From contig NC_065551.1 of assembly GCF_022605725.1 (NCBI RefSeq), positions 12,586,001-12,650,000 on the forward strand: a stretch of DNA of 64,000 nt. Direction: 5' to 3'. The notes under the pieces were generated by a model, which saw only the letters and a list, made by a program, of their open reading frames with translations, was not told where the DNA came from and did no database searches. A program made the position numbers and the translations under genes. Shown here in pieces: positions 53,536 through 64,000 of the stretch (its first letter is position 1; each line of letters starts with the position of its first letter). The stretch is from Anthonomus grandis grandis (Eukaryota; Arthropoda; Insecta; Coleoptera; Curculionidae).

Positions 53536-56280
53536 TGCTCGGGCTTTTTTTTTCTTTTTTACAACAGACCAGATCAGTTTTATTTATTGTGATTTTTTTT
53601 GAGATATTGTGAAAGACAAATACAGATAACCATTTTCAGATAATGGGTCGGAAGTTAAAAACTCCAATAGTTCCGAATTTCTAAAAAGTCATCAAAAAAA
53701 CTTTTTTGTCAATTCTTAACAAGTCAAATGGACTGAACCTCGGGTGGAATGCTATTTGAACGCATAAAGCCATTATATATTCAAAAAGAATACAAAAATG
53801 AATCTATAGATATAAAAATTAACTACGCTATTCTTCCATACAATAACACACTATCCATTCTGTAAGTAACTTAAAATCTTACGAAATCGCAACTTTTTAT
53901 TTAGACCCAAATTCTCCTCTAGATATAAACATTGATAGTCAACTCGGTAATAATTGTACTGTAACGCATTGCGGAAAAAATGTGTAGATTAATACCATGT
54001 AAAAAAGTTACAAAAACAAAGCAACACGTTAAATAAATATAAGAATAAAAATATTTATTCTCTGGACCTCGTTTAAAAACTAAATAACATTTATTTTGTA
54101 TTAACGTCTAAAATAAGCGTTGGCAATACTAAATACAATACACGGCAACGCAGAGAAAAATATCAAACTAAAAAAACTTTATACATTCCAAAATCTTTAA
54201 GGTCGCCGCACTTGGACAAGGAATAGAAATAATCAACTTAAAAACATACTAGGCTTAACGAAAGACGAAAATACCATAAAAATTTTAGTAACATCGATCT
54301 TAATAAAATAATATAATTTGTATTATTTCAATTGGGCATACACATGATTTTAAACTTTATTATTTACTTCCAATTCTGACTCAACATAATCAGTCATTGT
54401 CCAAATATAGGAGGGAACCTGCAAAATATTCTACAAAAAGCAAATGCTAATCTTTTAAGAAAAAATCTACGGTAGCCTTTTAATTACCGACAGCCCAAAA
54501 TTAGAGTTCAAACCAAAAATTCTCGCGAAATTTCACATTCACTTAGAAATCTTGTACCTGGATACGCCAATGCTTAATCCCATAAAGTCAATAGAAGAAA
54601 TACCATATTCAACCAAATACTACATCCCAACACTGTGGATAATCACCCTGTGATTATCTGTGGATTGATAATAGTATTCCTCGTGAGAAAAAGAAAGGTG
54701 TTCAAAAACTGATCCAAAGTCAACGATGAAGATCTTGCCTTTTAAGATGTTGTCCTCTCCAATGAAGGATATTTCCTTCTATGAATGGAAGAGTTCAATG
54801 TCATATGCCTTAAATCCACTTAGTAATAATATTATATTGCAGTATCAACATTTTGTAGTTACTATTTCAGTATTTTACACGATTTACTTTTTTTGTAATA
54901 TTTGGTTTTAAATTAACTTTACAGTAGATTTGTCGATTATTATTTGAATAAAATTAAAAAAAAAACAAATTCCGTGGCATCACTACATAAGCAGCATTCA
55001 GCAACTAACAATACCTATTTCTATAGAACTCTAATTTGATATTGTCAGAACTATTAACAAAAACCGATAAATCGAAAATTAAATTCTACAGAGTTTAAAC
55101 CAAATTTTGTAAATTAAAAAGAATCAGTAAATTAACATGATTGGATACTTAAAATATATATCGGAATTGGCAACATTGATTTACAGCTGCCAAAAGGAAG
55201 CAATCCCGAAAAAATTTTAGATACTTGGACGTTTCAGTGCTTTACTAATATACAGGGCGTTAAATAATTTCAGTAGCCTATAAAAGGGTGTTTTTAATAC
55301 GATAAGATTTAAGCTCCCTCAGCAGAATGAAACCATTTAAAACCTAATTTCACTAGCATCACAAACAATTCCAGTTCTTTCCTGAAACTTTATAGAGTTG
55401 TTAGAGGGCAATTTTGCTTAATCGCGTACGTCGACAAACTTTACGAACAACATCAGCGAACTCTTTTCAAACTTTTCATGCTTCCAAAGGAGCTTTGCTC
55501 GAAGATTGTTTCCTTTTTTAGCTTTAAAATAAAATTAGTTATATGCGTTGCATTCCTGAACCTATAATGTATTATACATTATAAGGAGAATAACATGGAG
55601 ATAACACTGATTCCAATATTAACGCATAAGTAAAAAAACTACCACCAATCTCATCAAAGTTCGTTTAAAAACGAAAATCCCATATCTTTCACGTATAAAA
55701 AAAATAAAAAATTGAAATCTATCGGAGTACAAAAGAGGGCCACAGAGTGCAATTAAAACAATATTACTAGTTTTGAAAGTGTGATTTAGTGTAATTGTTT
55801 TCCAAGTGCCCCCAAAGAGGAATTACTGCTACTGTTGAGGGCCGGAAATTACTGCGGCAGTAAAAGTTTTTACGCGGTCGCTTTCGTTTTATATGTAGAT
55901 CTACTTACTCTCTTACTAAATGAAAAACGGTAGTTCTAATAGGCCGATAGAGAATACATTTCTTTTGCTAATAAAAAAACGCTTATAATGTAATATATAT
56001 AAGACATTTTGTATTTCGCACCTTTATTTAAATAAAGGTGCGAATAATACAAAACTGTTGTTGTTAGCAACACTGTCTAGAATTGTCACTTTTCTCTTAA
56101 ACAAGACAAGTGACAAATGGCAGATTGCAACTAAAAAAGCCACAATCTTACATAATGTGCTGATGTATCACATATGATAAATTTTGTTATTAAAGTTCAT
56201 ACCAATAAGATTTTAGAGCTTATTTAAAGTTTTATTTATTAAAAAGAATATAAACTATATGATTCTCTTTGGCAGTCCGG
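53536..56280. other. AT-rich sequence with one hairpin
   Basis: 56017-56042 is a 26-bp perfect palindrome (cgcacctttatttaaataaa then ggtgcg), with attttgtattt and aataatacaaaact complementary outside it. A lone tacagggcg at 55254 has no partner end. No gene is recognised. Confidence 0.4.
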
Positions 56281-56289
56281 ATCATTTAT

Positions 56290-57870
56290 AACGCGTAGCT
56301 ACGTTTTCTTCTCAGCACGTACTCCACTTCTGGATGTAGGCCTCTGCTTAATCTTTCCAAGCAGTTCTACCCCTAGCAGCCCGGATCCAGTTTCTACCTG
56401 CAACATTTAAGGATATCGTCTCGCCATCGGCTCTCGGGTCTACTGATGCTGCGTTGGGTCTCTCTTGAGGGTCAAATGACTCATAGGAGTCAAAAATGAG
56501 CAGATAGCTGCTCATTTTTGGTCATCCTGTCTTGTCTTATGACCAGTCCATCGTCATCTAAAGTGATGGATGTACTAAGGCTTGTTCTACAAATATCCTC
56601 GTTGCTTATCCCTTAAAGTGATTTCTATCACAGCTCATCATTCATCCATTGCTCGTCAGATGGTTCTCAGCCAGCATATTAGCTAATTTGCAGGTAATTG
56701 TCTCGAGTATACAGGGTGTCCCGGTTCATGTGGGAAATCTCTCGAATCCAGGTAGAACTTCGAAAAATAATACCGAACGTTCCTATAAAAAAATCCTACA
56801 GGCCTTCTTTACGAAGATACAGCCTCCTAAAGGGCGCTGCTGGAAATTGGTTTTTCATAAATTACTTTTAAACTACCCGGTAGAATTTAATAAAAATTTT
56901 AGGTGATGAACACTATTAGGGACCTCTTAAAATGACATCCTTAAAATACATTTACCCTATAATAAACGAGCCAATGTTTTTTTTTTAAATGAGATAAGCT
57001 CGCCAGTTATTCAAAGACCAGAAAATTTCACCTAACATTTTTATTAAATTCTACCGGGTAGTTTAAAAGTAATTTATAAAAAACCAATTTTCAACAGCGT
57101 CCTTTAGGAGGCTGTATCTTCGTAAAGAAGGCCTGTAGGAATTATTTTTATAGGAACGTTCGGTATTATTTTTCGATGTTCTACCTGGATCCGAGAGATT
57201 TCCCACATGAACCGGGACACCCTGTATAAATGTAAGCACCGGCATCACACAGTATTCAAACGCTTTTCTTTTTAAATTTATAAGAAATTCACGAGATTTA
57301 AGAATAAATCCTAGTTTGCCAAAAGCTGCCTAAGAGAGGCTTATTCTTGTTGTGATTTCAGAAGGGTGACTTTCTTTGCCAAGCTGGATTTTGTGGTCTA
57401 CGTAAATATATTTTGAGACAACTTTTAGGGATTGGTCGTTAACAGTTATTCGGATGTCTTCATGGACTCATGATATTCCTTTTGCTTAATTCATTTTACG
57501 TCTAAGTTGTAGCAATATTCAATGAAGTTCTCGAAGCATGTTTTAAAACTCTTCGCCTTTGTTAGCAATGACAAAGGCGAAGAATAACAGTATCATCGTT
57601 GAATCGTAAAATGGTTTAGACGCACTCCATCAATATTAATCCCGTGTTCTTACCGGTAAAGTTTTTGAATACATCCACAAGGTAAATAGTTATGGTGATA
57701 AGGCATCTTCCTGCGTTTCTTCTCCTGTGATTGATTTAATTATTTTGATTTAATAAGGCGTGAGTATCTATCTATAGACCACCATCCTTGCGTTGTCTAG
57801 GGATGCTAAAATTGCCCAAGTTTCAACATTGTCAAAAGACTTACTTCTGGTAGTAGTAGACAAAGGCTAA
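56290..57870 (-). pseudogene. RTE-clade LINE, split by a foldback element
   Basis: The right piece (57870-57226) begins SFDNVETWAILASLDNAR, the palm region of RTE-type reverse transcriptases. INIDGVRLNHFTIQ follows, then LLKSQQE.ASLRQLLAN with many breaks. After the MITE at 56712-57224 the left piece ends with RWRDDILK, AGRNWIRAARGRTAWKD and AEAYIQKWSTC, the diagnostic RTE C-terminus. The two pieces are in order on the minus strand, so the MITE inserted into an existing LINE. It is old and inactive. Confidence 0.75.
56712..57224. mobile_element. 513-bp foldback MITE inside the RTE LINE
   Basis: Left cagggtgtcccggttcatgt and right acatgaaccgggacaccctg are exact complements, bordered by TA at 56710-56711 and 57225-57226. 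The arms are about 190 bp and nearly identical (aaaaataataccgaacgttc, acagcctcctaaagg and others). Open frames on both strands come from the arms and are not genes. Confidence 0.9.
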
Positions 57871-58069
57871 ATGAAGTGCTATATTATATTATGTGGCTTT
57901 TTCAATAAAAGTACAAAGTGTCTGTATTGTAGCGTTTTATTTTTCTATTTCTTATGTTCACTAACGCTCCATTGATATTTCATTAATTTCAATAATTATC
58001 TTAATAATTTTAGTCAACTTCTTTTATTGATATTTCTTTAAATTCACACTGTCAATGACACATTACTAC
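57871..58069. other. AT-rich spacer
   Basis: Nothing is recognised. Confidence 0.4.
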
Positions 58070-58488
58070 TGTAACGCATCACTCTCCTGGTTTAATTATT
58101 CATGCTTTCTGTTGACGGTCCGTCACTCTTCTGGTTGGTCTTGATGTTTTCTCTGATTGGCTGATATTGACAACTCAGGCGAGAGGTGGGGTCGTTACTT
58201 ATTTAGTCGGTACTGCATCCATTTTTCGAGTTTCGAGGACTTGTTCCCGTGTTGCAGGTAGAAGCACACGTAAAAGGCCAGTTTTTATATTTCCGAAGTT
58301 TGTGAAGCAGGAAGTGGCCAATATGGTTTATAATTTATAGTCCTTAATCTTGTTCCTTTAGGGAACCGTTTATTTGATAATTCTGGTACAGGATGCCCAA
58401 GATTTTAATGGATATATAATAAAACTTAGCAAGGGTTTTACTTTTCCCTTTTTTCCTCTTTATTCTTCTTCAATTTTTGATAGCTACA
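58070..58488 (+). mobile_element. Possible LTR
   Basis: It starts tgtaacgcatcactctcc and ends gatagctaca, so TG...CA. It has an aataaaac signal near 58425 and an agtcggt word near 58207 that could be an initiator. The composition is distinct from its flanks. I find neither a clear target duplication nor a standard primer-binding site directly after it, so its relation to the gypsy element at 60.6 kb is unproven. Confidence 0.35.
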
Positions 58489-60600
58489 GGCTGTTGATTT
58501 CCCCGGGAAATTGCTGAAAGCGGTGGAGCTGGAGCTAGAGTTAGAGCTAGTATTAGAGATTCCCAGTCCGAATAGCTAAGCTACCAATGGAACACATTTA
58601 CAGCCTTGATTTTGAAGGCTAACCGTTCATTTCTTGAAAGAATATACAGGCCAGTTTATTGCATTTATTTAAATATTAATAACCATAGATTTTTCTCACT
58701 TATTTAAATTTTTACTAATATATCTTTAATTTCAATTTATTGCTACAAATATTTAATCAATATCATAATTTAATGCGTCAATTTCCTATCTATAATTTTA
58801 GTTTTTTGTTCAGTATTTTTCAGCACCTTTTTTGGTAGTTAAGTAGATATAACTCGCTTAAGGCTGATATGCCTTAGGTAAAAAGGTTCATGAACTTTCC
58901 CCTGCGTACTACAAATATATACAAAAAACTTTAATAATTGCAATTTATTTTTCAAATGCTGAAATCTACCTAGCAGCGAAATCATAATTTAAATGTTACT
59001 TTTGTCAAACTTACTTTAATCATATCAACATTATTCATATTTTAATTCATAATAAATTATTAACATTTAACAGATTAGAACATGATGTGTATACATATCT
59101 TTGATGTAAATATAATTTGGTTGTATTGTTAAGATATTTTTTTTGCCTCTTTAAATCTACTTTATCCAGGGTCATTTAATTGTTAATTAAAACCTATATA
59201 CCAAGTCTTTTTCTTAGTTTTCTCTCATTTATAAAAAAAAAACTAAGTGGCGCCCTTTTATTTATTAGTTATAATCAAGTTTAGATTCTTTAATAGTCAT
59301 AAGTGAACCTTCGAACAATTCCAAGCCTCCAATAATTCTGAGCTACCGTCTGCAAACTCTTGGCAAAATAGTAACACTGTAAAGTTAACGCCACAGAAAA
59401 TGACGCCCATAAACGTCGGGCCCAGATTGGCTATTTTTGATTGATCTATTTTTTTAATTTTTTCAAAATATTGATAATACCTTGGATGGGTGGAGTTTTA
59501 GAGTGCTTTGAATCTCAAGTAATGCTTATTGTTTTTGAGTAAAACAAATATCAAATTTGGTTATAATTTATTGGCCATAATTTTATTAGTAATTGTTGGT
59601 ATACAGAGTGTATACAATTTGAAGGAAAACCCTGGCTTGGAAAGTGTTTATATATGATATTTTTGATATTTATTGTTTTTTGAGGTATCCTTGTTAAGGA
59701 CTATGATTTGACAATCTGCGACAATACAGTGTGTTTAGTGTATGCTGGGTGCATGAGAAAGTATGTACTTACTTGCATAGTGTTTGGGACATTAAGGGGA
59801 TTTTAATAATTTTTTAGTGACAAGATATCTTTAATGTTCGAATTGTAATGAATCACAATTAGAAAAGTAAAATATATATTATTAATATCGTTAAATTAAA
59901 CTTTGAGAAGTTTATAGTCTTGTAAACATTTCACTTCCTTTATTATTCTGGATTCCGGAAATGTTGCTGAACAGAATTAAAATTTTTTTGGATAGTTATG
60001 GAAATTCACATTTTAATTATACATGCTATCACCACTTCATTTAGGTTTCTATATGGCAAATGTATTTGGGATTTGAAATACTGAAGAAAACTAAAAGTCA
60101 GAATAGTTTTCGAAAGAAACATAATTTATGGGTAACATATGCATAGGTTATACAAGGTGATACAGATTAATAAATTGTTTTTAAAACTATTATTCTTCAA
60201 TTTCGATATACCCAAGACTAATGACTGCTATTACATACAGTAACATTTAATACTGCAATTTTTCAATTCAAATGGTTCCACCCTGTAGAACCAACCCAGA
60301 CTATTTACAATTGTGTTTGATTTGAACAATTAAGCAATTCCATATTTGGAAAAAACATTAGTTTTGGCTCACTAAAAGTTTAAATTTTTCTGTACAAATT
60401 TTTTTACAGTCATCCCTTAAACAAAGGTTTATGCATCATTGTGCCACTGACATTGTTTTAATTCTACAATTTTTGAGAGATATTGTGCTCTCATATTGTT
60501 TTGTCATATAAAGTCAACCTAGATCAATTTCATTTCATGCCACCAAGTCTCTTAGGTGAGGTCATTTCAGACATTTAATTTTTTTTTTTTGAATTTAATT
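58489..60600. other. Non-coding, possibly leader of the gypsy element
   Basis: The word tggcgccc at 59248 resembles a retroelement primer-binding site, but no LTR end lies cleanly before it. A short run of gagcta-like words occurs at 58525-58555. Otherwise the stretch is AT-rich. Confidence 0.35.
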
Positions 60601-60626
60601 TTATTCTTGAATTCTTTGGAACAAAT

Positions 60627-61927
60627 TTGAATCATTTGTTAGAACATGAACTGGATTATGAATTGAAAATTCGTTTAATTGCTACTGTTCGAAACGTTGC
60701 TGACAAAAGAAGGATTTTATTGAGAATTCTAAAAAAGGAACAAACTTCTCCGGGATCTAGCATAACTTTACAGGTTAGTAGAGTTAAATTAGATTATGAT
60801 AGGGAAAAAGCTGACATTAAAAAGAGTTTAGATTCCATTGCAAGTGTCATTGAAGAATTTGAGGGTGTAGCTTCTGAGTCAACTGTTGCTCGAATGAAAT
60901 CTCGTTTGTCTCATGTTGGCTGGTAGGGCTAGCTGGTAGGGCTAAAAATATTCCTATGTTTGAAGAAAAAGCTAAAGAAATTCAAGCTTATAGTCAGAAA
61001 ATTACAGCCACTTGTCTAGCTCTTGAAGCTGATCTTTTTGACAAAATTTTTCCCAATGCTGATTCAGAACCAGTAACTCATTCTTCTGCTCCAGTTGTAA
61101 ATGTAGCTGCTCCAATAGTCCATTGTGCTACTCGAAATGTTCCCATTAGTGAATGGCAAGTTAAGTTTAATGGAGATTCTCGAAAACTTTATAATTTTTT
61201 GGAAACCTTAACTGAATTGGCTCAGGCTCGAGATGTATCTGAGGATACGTTATTTCAGTCTGCAGCAGAATTTTTTGCTGGTGATGCATTTGTGTGGTAT
61301 AGGAGTGTCAAGTCAACTATTAGTGATTGGTATTCCCTAGTAAATAAATTAAAAAGAGATTTTTTACATGATGATATAGAAGATGAAATTTGGGATCAAA
61401 TTAAGAAAAGAAAACAAAAGAAGGGAGAAAATACTCTAGTTTTCATTGCTCATTTGGAGGTTCTTTTTCCTAGGCTTTCTCGTGTGTCAGCAGAATGTAC
61501 TAAGATTAAGTTTGTTAAGAATAATTTGTTGCCTGACTTCATTGATAGATTGGCTTTAATAGAAATTAATTCCAATTCTCAACTTTCTGAGCTTTGTAGG
61601 AAACTTGAAGAATCTGATTATTTAAAGAATACAAATAAAATTAATAATATTTCAGAAGTATCTACTAATAAATTTTCTAAAATCAAGTTTTCTAAAAATT
61701 ATTCTAATAGAAAACCTTTCTTTCAAAATAATAATAAAAATAGAAACTCAGTGGAAGAATTTGTAAATAAACCTAGTACTTCTCATGATATACAGCAAGG
61801 CTCCAAAAATCATGAACATAAATCAACTAATAAAATAAAGAAAGAGTTAATATGTTGGAAGTTTAAATGTGGAGAATCAAATGTCAAAGTAAAAGATTGT
61901 AAAAAATGTCAGGCAAAAAACGACTAA
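60627..61927 (+). pseudogene. Ty3/gypsy gag
   Basis: Two frames join here. 60627-60926 has a coiled N-terminal part (DKRRILLRILKKEQ, KADIKKSLDSIASVIEEFEG). 60956-61927 is the retrotransposon gag core (WQVKFNGDSRKLYNFLETL, FFAGDAFVWYRSV, WYSLVNKLKRDFL, GENTLVFIAHLEVLF) and an Asn/Lys-rich tail. The break is next to a 13-bp duplication of gctggtagggcta at 60918-60945. The zinc knuckle is damaged: two residues are inserted after the first Cys and the His is replaced. Gag packages the element's RNA. It is followed by a protease frame after about 180 bp with stops. Confidence 0.8.
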
Positions 61928-62105
61928 GGAGGTGTTTCATAGAGGCAATGTCACCACTACTATCCCTCAAGCCTCTATAACTTCTTTCACATTTTCTAAT
62001 AATCAACGTAAATTAAACACATTTTTTAAAAACTTAAATTTTAAACCTAACTATTTTAACAAATTGAGCTGGGAACATTGATGGCTTGCTAAGGTTTCTA
62101 ATTTC

Positions 62106-62537
62106 ATGAAAACTACTATTATAAAAAATAAAGTTTGCCCTCAAGAACAAATTTCACCACTATTCATCAATAAACCTTTAGATAATAGACGATATATACG
62201 TGTAAAGTTGTTTGATGTGCTCATTATAGTTTTGCTTGATTCTGGGGCTACCTCTTCAGTTGTAGGCTCTAAGGGTTATTTAGGTATTTTAAATAAATTG
62301 GGACGAGAAATTAACAAGCCAGAGCTTAAAAATGTTTGTACTGCTGATGGTAAAAGGCAGGTGGTAAAAGGAACTGTTGATTTACCTGTCTATATTAATA
62401 ATCATTGCGAGATTGTGAATGCTTTAGTTGTACCTTCTCTGTCCCAAGCATTTATTTTTGGTTATGATTTTGCCCAACAGTTTGGAATTTTAGTAGACTT
62501 TCATGATAGCTTGTGGCATATTAGAAGTGATTTTTGA
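62106..62537 (+). pseudogene. Ty3/gypsy protease region, followed by a deletion
   Basis: The frame holds the retropepsin active-site box LLDSGATSSVV, then ADGKRQVVKGTVDLPV and FIFGYDFAQQFGI (flap and hydrophobic-Gly motif). After residue ~138 it runs straight into the downstream part of the reverse transcriptase in another frame. The fingers, palm and YxDD box are therefore gone, an estimated loss of several hundred bases. The element cannot encode a working polymerase. Confidence 0.8.
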
Positions 62538-63226
62538 GTCTCATATTAATCTCTTATGTGAAATTAAGCAAAAATTGCAAGAGGCTGGACTTACGGTCAA
62601 TTTAGAAAAATGTGATTTCTTTAAAACCTCTTTAAAATTCCTAGGTTATATCGTGGGTTCGAATTCTCTAGGACTAATCCGGATAAGGTCTCCGCTATGA
62701 TCAATTATCCTCGTCCAAGGACGACTACGGAAATTAAGCGTTTTGTAGAACTTTGCTCCTGGTATCGCCGTTTTATCAAAGATTTTTCTACTTTGATGTC
62801 TCCTATTAATGATCTACTTAAAGGACGGAAAAAGGGTCAATCAATTATATGGACTGATGCTGCAGAGGCTTCATTTATCAAAATAAAGCAGCTGTTAATT
62901 TCATCACCAATCCTTTCACAACCAGATTTTTAGAAAGATTTGTTATTCAGAGTAATGCCAGTGATACAGGCTTAGGAGGAGTATTGACTCAGATGATAGA
63001 TGGGGAAGAAAAAGTTATTGCTTATGTAAGCAGGTCTCTCACTAAAACTGAGAGAAGTTATTCTGTTGTTGAGAGAGAGTGCTTGGCTGTCCTTTTTAAT
63101 ATTGAAAAGTTTCATCCGTATATTGAAGGAGTCGAATTTACAGTTATCACCGATCACTATAGCTTGTTGTGGTTAAGTTCGTTAAAGAATCCCAGTGGTA
63201 AATTAGCTCGTTGGAACTTCGTGTGA
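62520..63226 (+). pseudogene. Ty3/gypsy reverse transcriptase C-terminus and RNase H
   Basis: 62520-62700 reads SHINLLCEIKQKLQEAGLTV and CDFFKTSLKFLGYIVGS (RT connection). 62697-62933 reads PRPRTTTEIKRFVELCSWYR and FSTLMSPINDLLKG, then AEASFIKIKQLLISSPIL. 62984-63226 is RNase H: FVIQSNASDTGLGGVLTQM (first Asp as DTG), TERSYSVVERECLAVLF (Glu) and FTVITDHYSLLWL (Asp). Frameshifts lie near 62690, 62935 and 63217. Confidence 0.8.
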
Positions 63227-64000
63227 AACAACATACCTTTGATTTGGTTCATAGGAAAGGTTCTCAGAATATTATCCCAGACGCATTGTCTCGATTACAT
63301 AACTCTCAAGAAATAGAGGATGATCATAACTCTTTAAGTAATGAAATGGTGATTGGAGAGGTTGATATAAACAGAATAGATATTTATTTTGATAACTTGC
63401 GTCAAAAGATTGTAGCTCAGCCAGAAAATTATCCCCAATGGAAGGTTGAAAAAGACTATGTTTTTAAGTTCATTCCAAATCGACTCCCTATGAATGTAAA
63501 TCTTCCTGAATGGAAAATGTTTTTACCAAAACCTCAAAGGACTGAGTTGATAAATTCTTGTCATAGTTCCCCTGAATGTGGACACTTTGGTTTTCTAAAA
63601 GCCCTAAATCGAATCCAGGAATACTATTATTGGCCAAAAATGCGCCAGGATGTTTTAAAATTTGTTAAAAATTGTTTGGTTTGTGGTGCTCAAAAGACTA
63701 GTAATACTGCTACCATGGGTTTGATGGGTAAGGAGAAAAATGTTTCATATCCGTTTCAGGTTATTGCTGTAGATCTTATGGAACCTTTTCCCAGATCTAA
63801 GAAAGGGAATAAGTGGATTTTTGTGGTTTCCTGTTGGTTTTCAAAATATATTATAATTTTTCCTTTGCGAAGTTCTAAATCACAATATATTGAACAGATA
63901 TTGGAAGATAGAGTATTTTCAGTGCACGGTCCTCCATCTTTACTAATTTGCGATTATGGCAGTCAGTTTACATCTAAAACTTTAGCAAATCTTAGTAGAA
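63217..64000 (+). pseudogene. Ty3/gypsy integrase, cut by the window edge
   Basis: One frame is open from 63217 to the end. It begins LRVKQHTFDLVHRKGSQNI after a one-base deletion at WN. It continues with the HHCC zinc-binding domain (SCHSSPECGHFGFLKALNRI then FVKNCLVCGAQK) and the integrase core (FQVIAVDLMEPFPRS with the first Asp, FSKYIIIFPLR, and LICDYGSQFTSK with the second Asp). The usual DNG is DYG here. The third acidic residue would lie past the edge. This piece has no internal stop and is better preserved than gag. Confidence 0.85.

Noticed and set aside
56649..57248. Open frames on both strands (GVPVHVGNLS)
   Set aside because: They are the two arms of a foldback MITE translated; the same peptide appears from both ends.
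58070..60600. Assignment of 58070-58488 as the 5' LTR of the gypsy element
   Set aside because: There is no target duplication or primer-binding site directly after it, and 2.1 kb of unassigned sequence separates it from gag; kept only as a possible LTR.

Overview
The window reads as an AT-rich invertebrate nuclear genome, most probably an insect; a beetle would fit, but nothing here proves the order. Coding capacity is sparse, split by introns, and buried in transposable elements (TEs). There are no bacterial operons, tRNA or rRNA genes, or CRISPR arrays.

Host gene. One clear host gene runs on the minus strand: a FAM20-family secretory-pathway kinase. Three exons are visible at 24622-24865, 8655-8848 and 2243-2383. 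They have good splice sites and matching phases, and they join into one uninterrupted kinase segment holding the conserved cysteines, the catalytic NMDRHHYE motif and the LDHGRGFG metal-binding motif. Its introns, 15.8 kb and 6.3 kb, carry most of the TEs between 2.4 and 24.6 kb. A possible further upstream exon lies near 28.3-28.45 kb. The last exons are off the left end.

Layout. 0.5-1.35 kb: a very degenerate ~105-bp tandem repeat. 3.8-8 kb: mariner fragments and a 1.2-kb mariner-like element with long terminal inverted repeats (TIRs). 9.4-16.6 kb: three LINEs packed together (a Jockey-like one on +, an R4/Dong-like one on - abutting a 270-bp (ATT)n tract, and a nearly full-length CR1/Jockey-group one on -). 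17.3-21.5 kb: an old I/Jockey-like LINE split by a 2.7-kb TIR element that encodes an XPG/FEN1-like nuclease-fold protein with a CXC cysteine motif and an AT-hook. 22.2-34.7 kb: foldback elements with CAGGG termini, LINE scraps, and a mariner element with ~380-bp TIRs. 35.9-40.2 kb: a decayed multi-exon gene of an uncharacterised, repeat-like arthropod family, split by a mariner. 41-44.5 kb: two small DNA transposons, then a cluster of five 30-bp cores between inverted arms. 44.8-47.6 kb: a P-element/THAP9-type transposase. 48.5 kb: a hammerhead-ribozyme-like motif. 49.8 kb: a perfect 71-bp inverted repeat with a 9-bp loop. 51.2 kb: a solo LTR with a 4-bp target duplication and a paralogous empty site at 35.0 kb. 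52.4-57.9 kb: a Jockey-like and an RTE LINE, the latter split by a foldback element. 60.6-64 kb: a damaged Ty3/gypsy element running off the right edge.

The most unusual item is the 18.6-21.3 kb nuclease-fold/CXC element: one nonsense codon from an intact reading frame, bounded by ~300-bp TIRs, and nested in a LINE. I cannot place it in a transposon superfamily from sequence alone. Family names rest on motif recognition, without database search.
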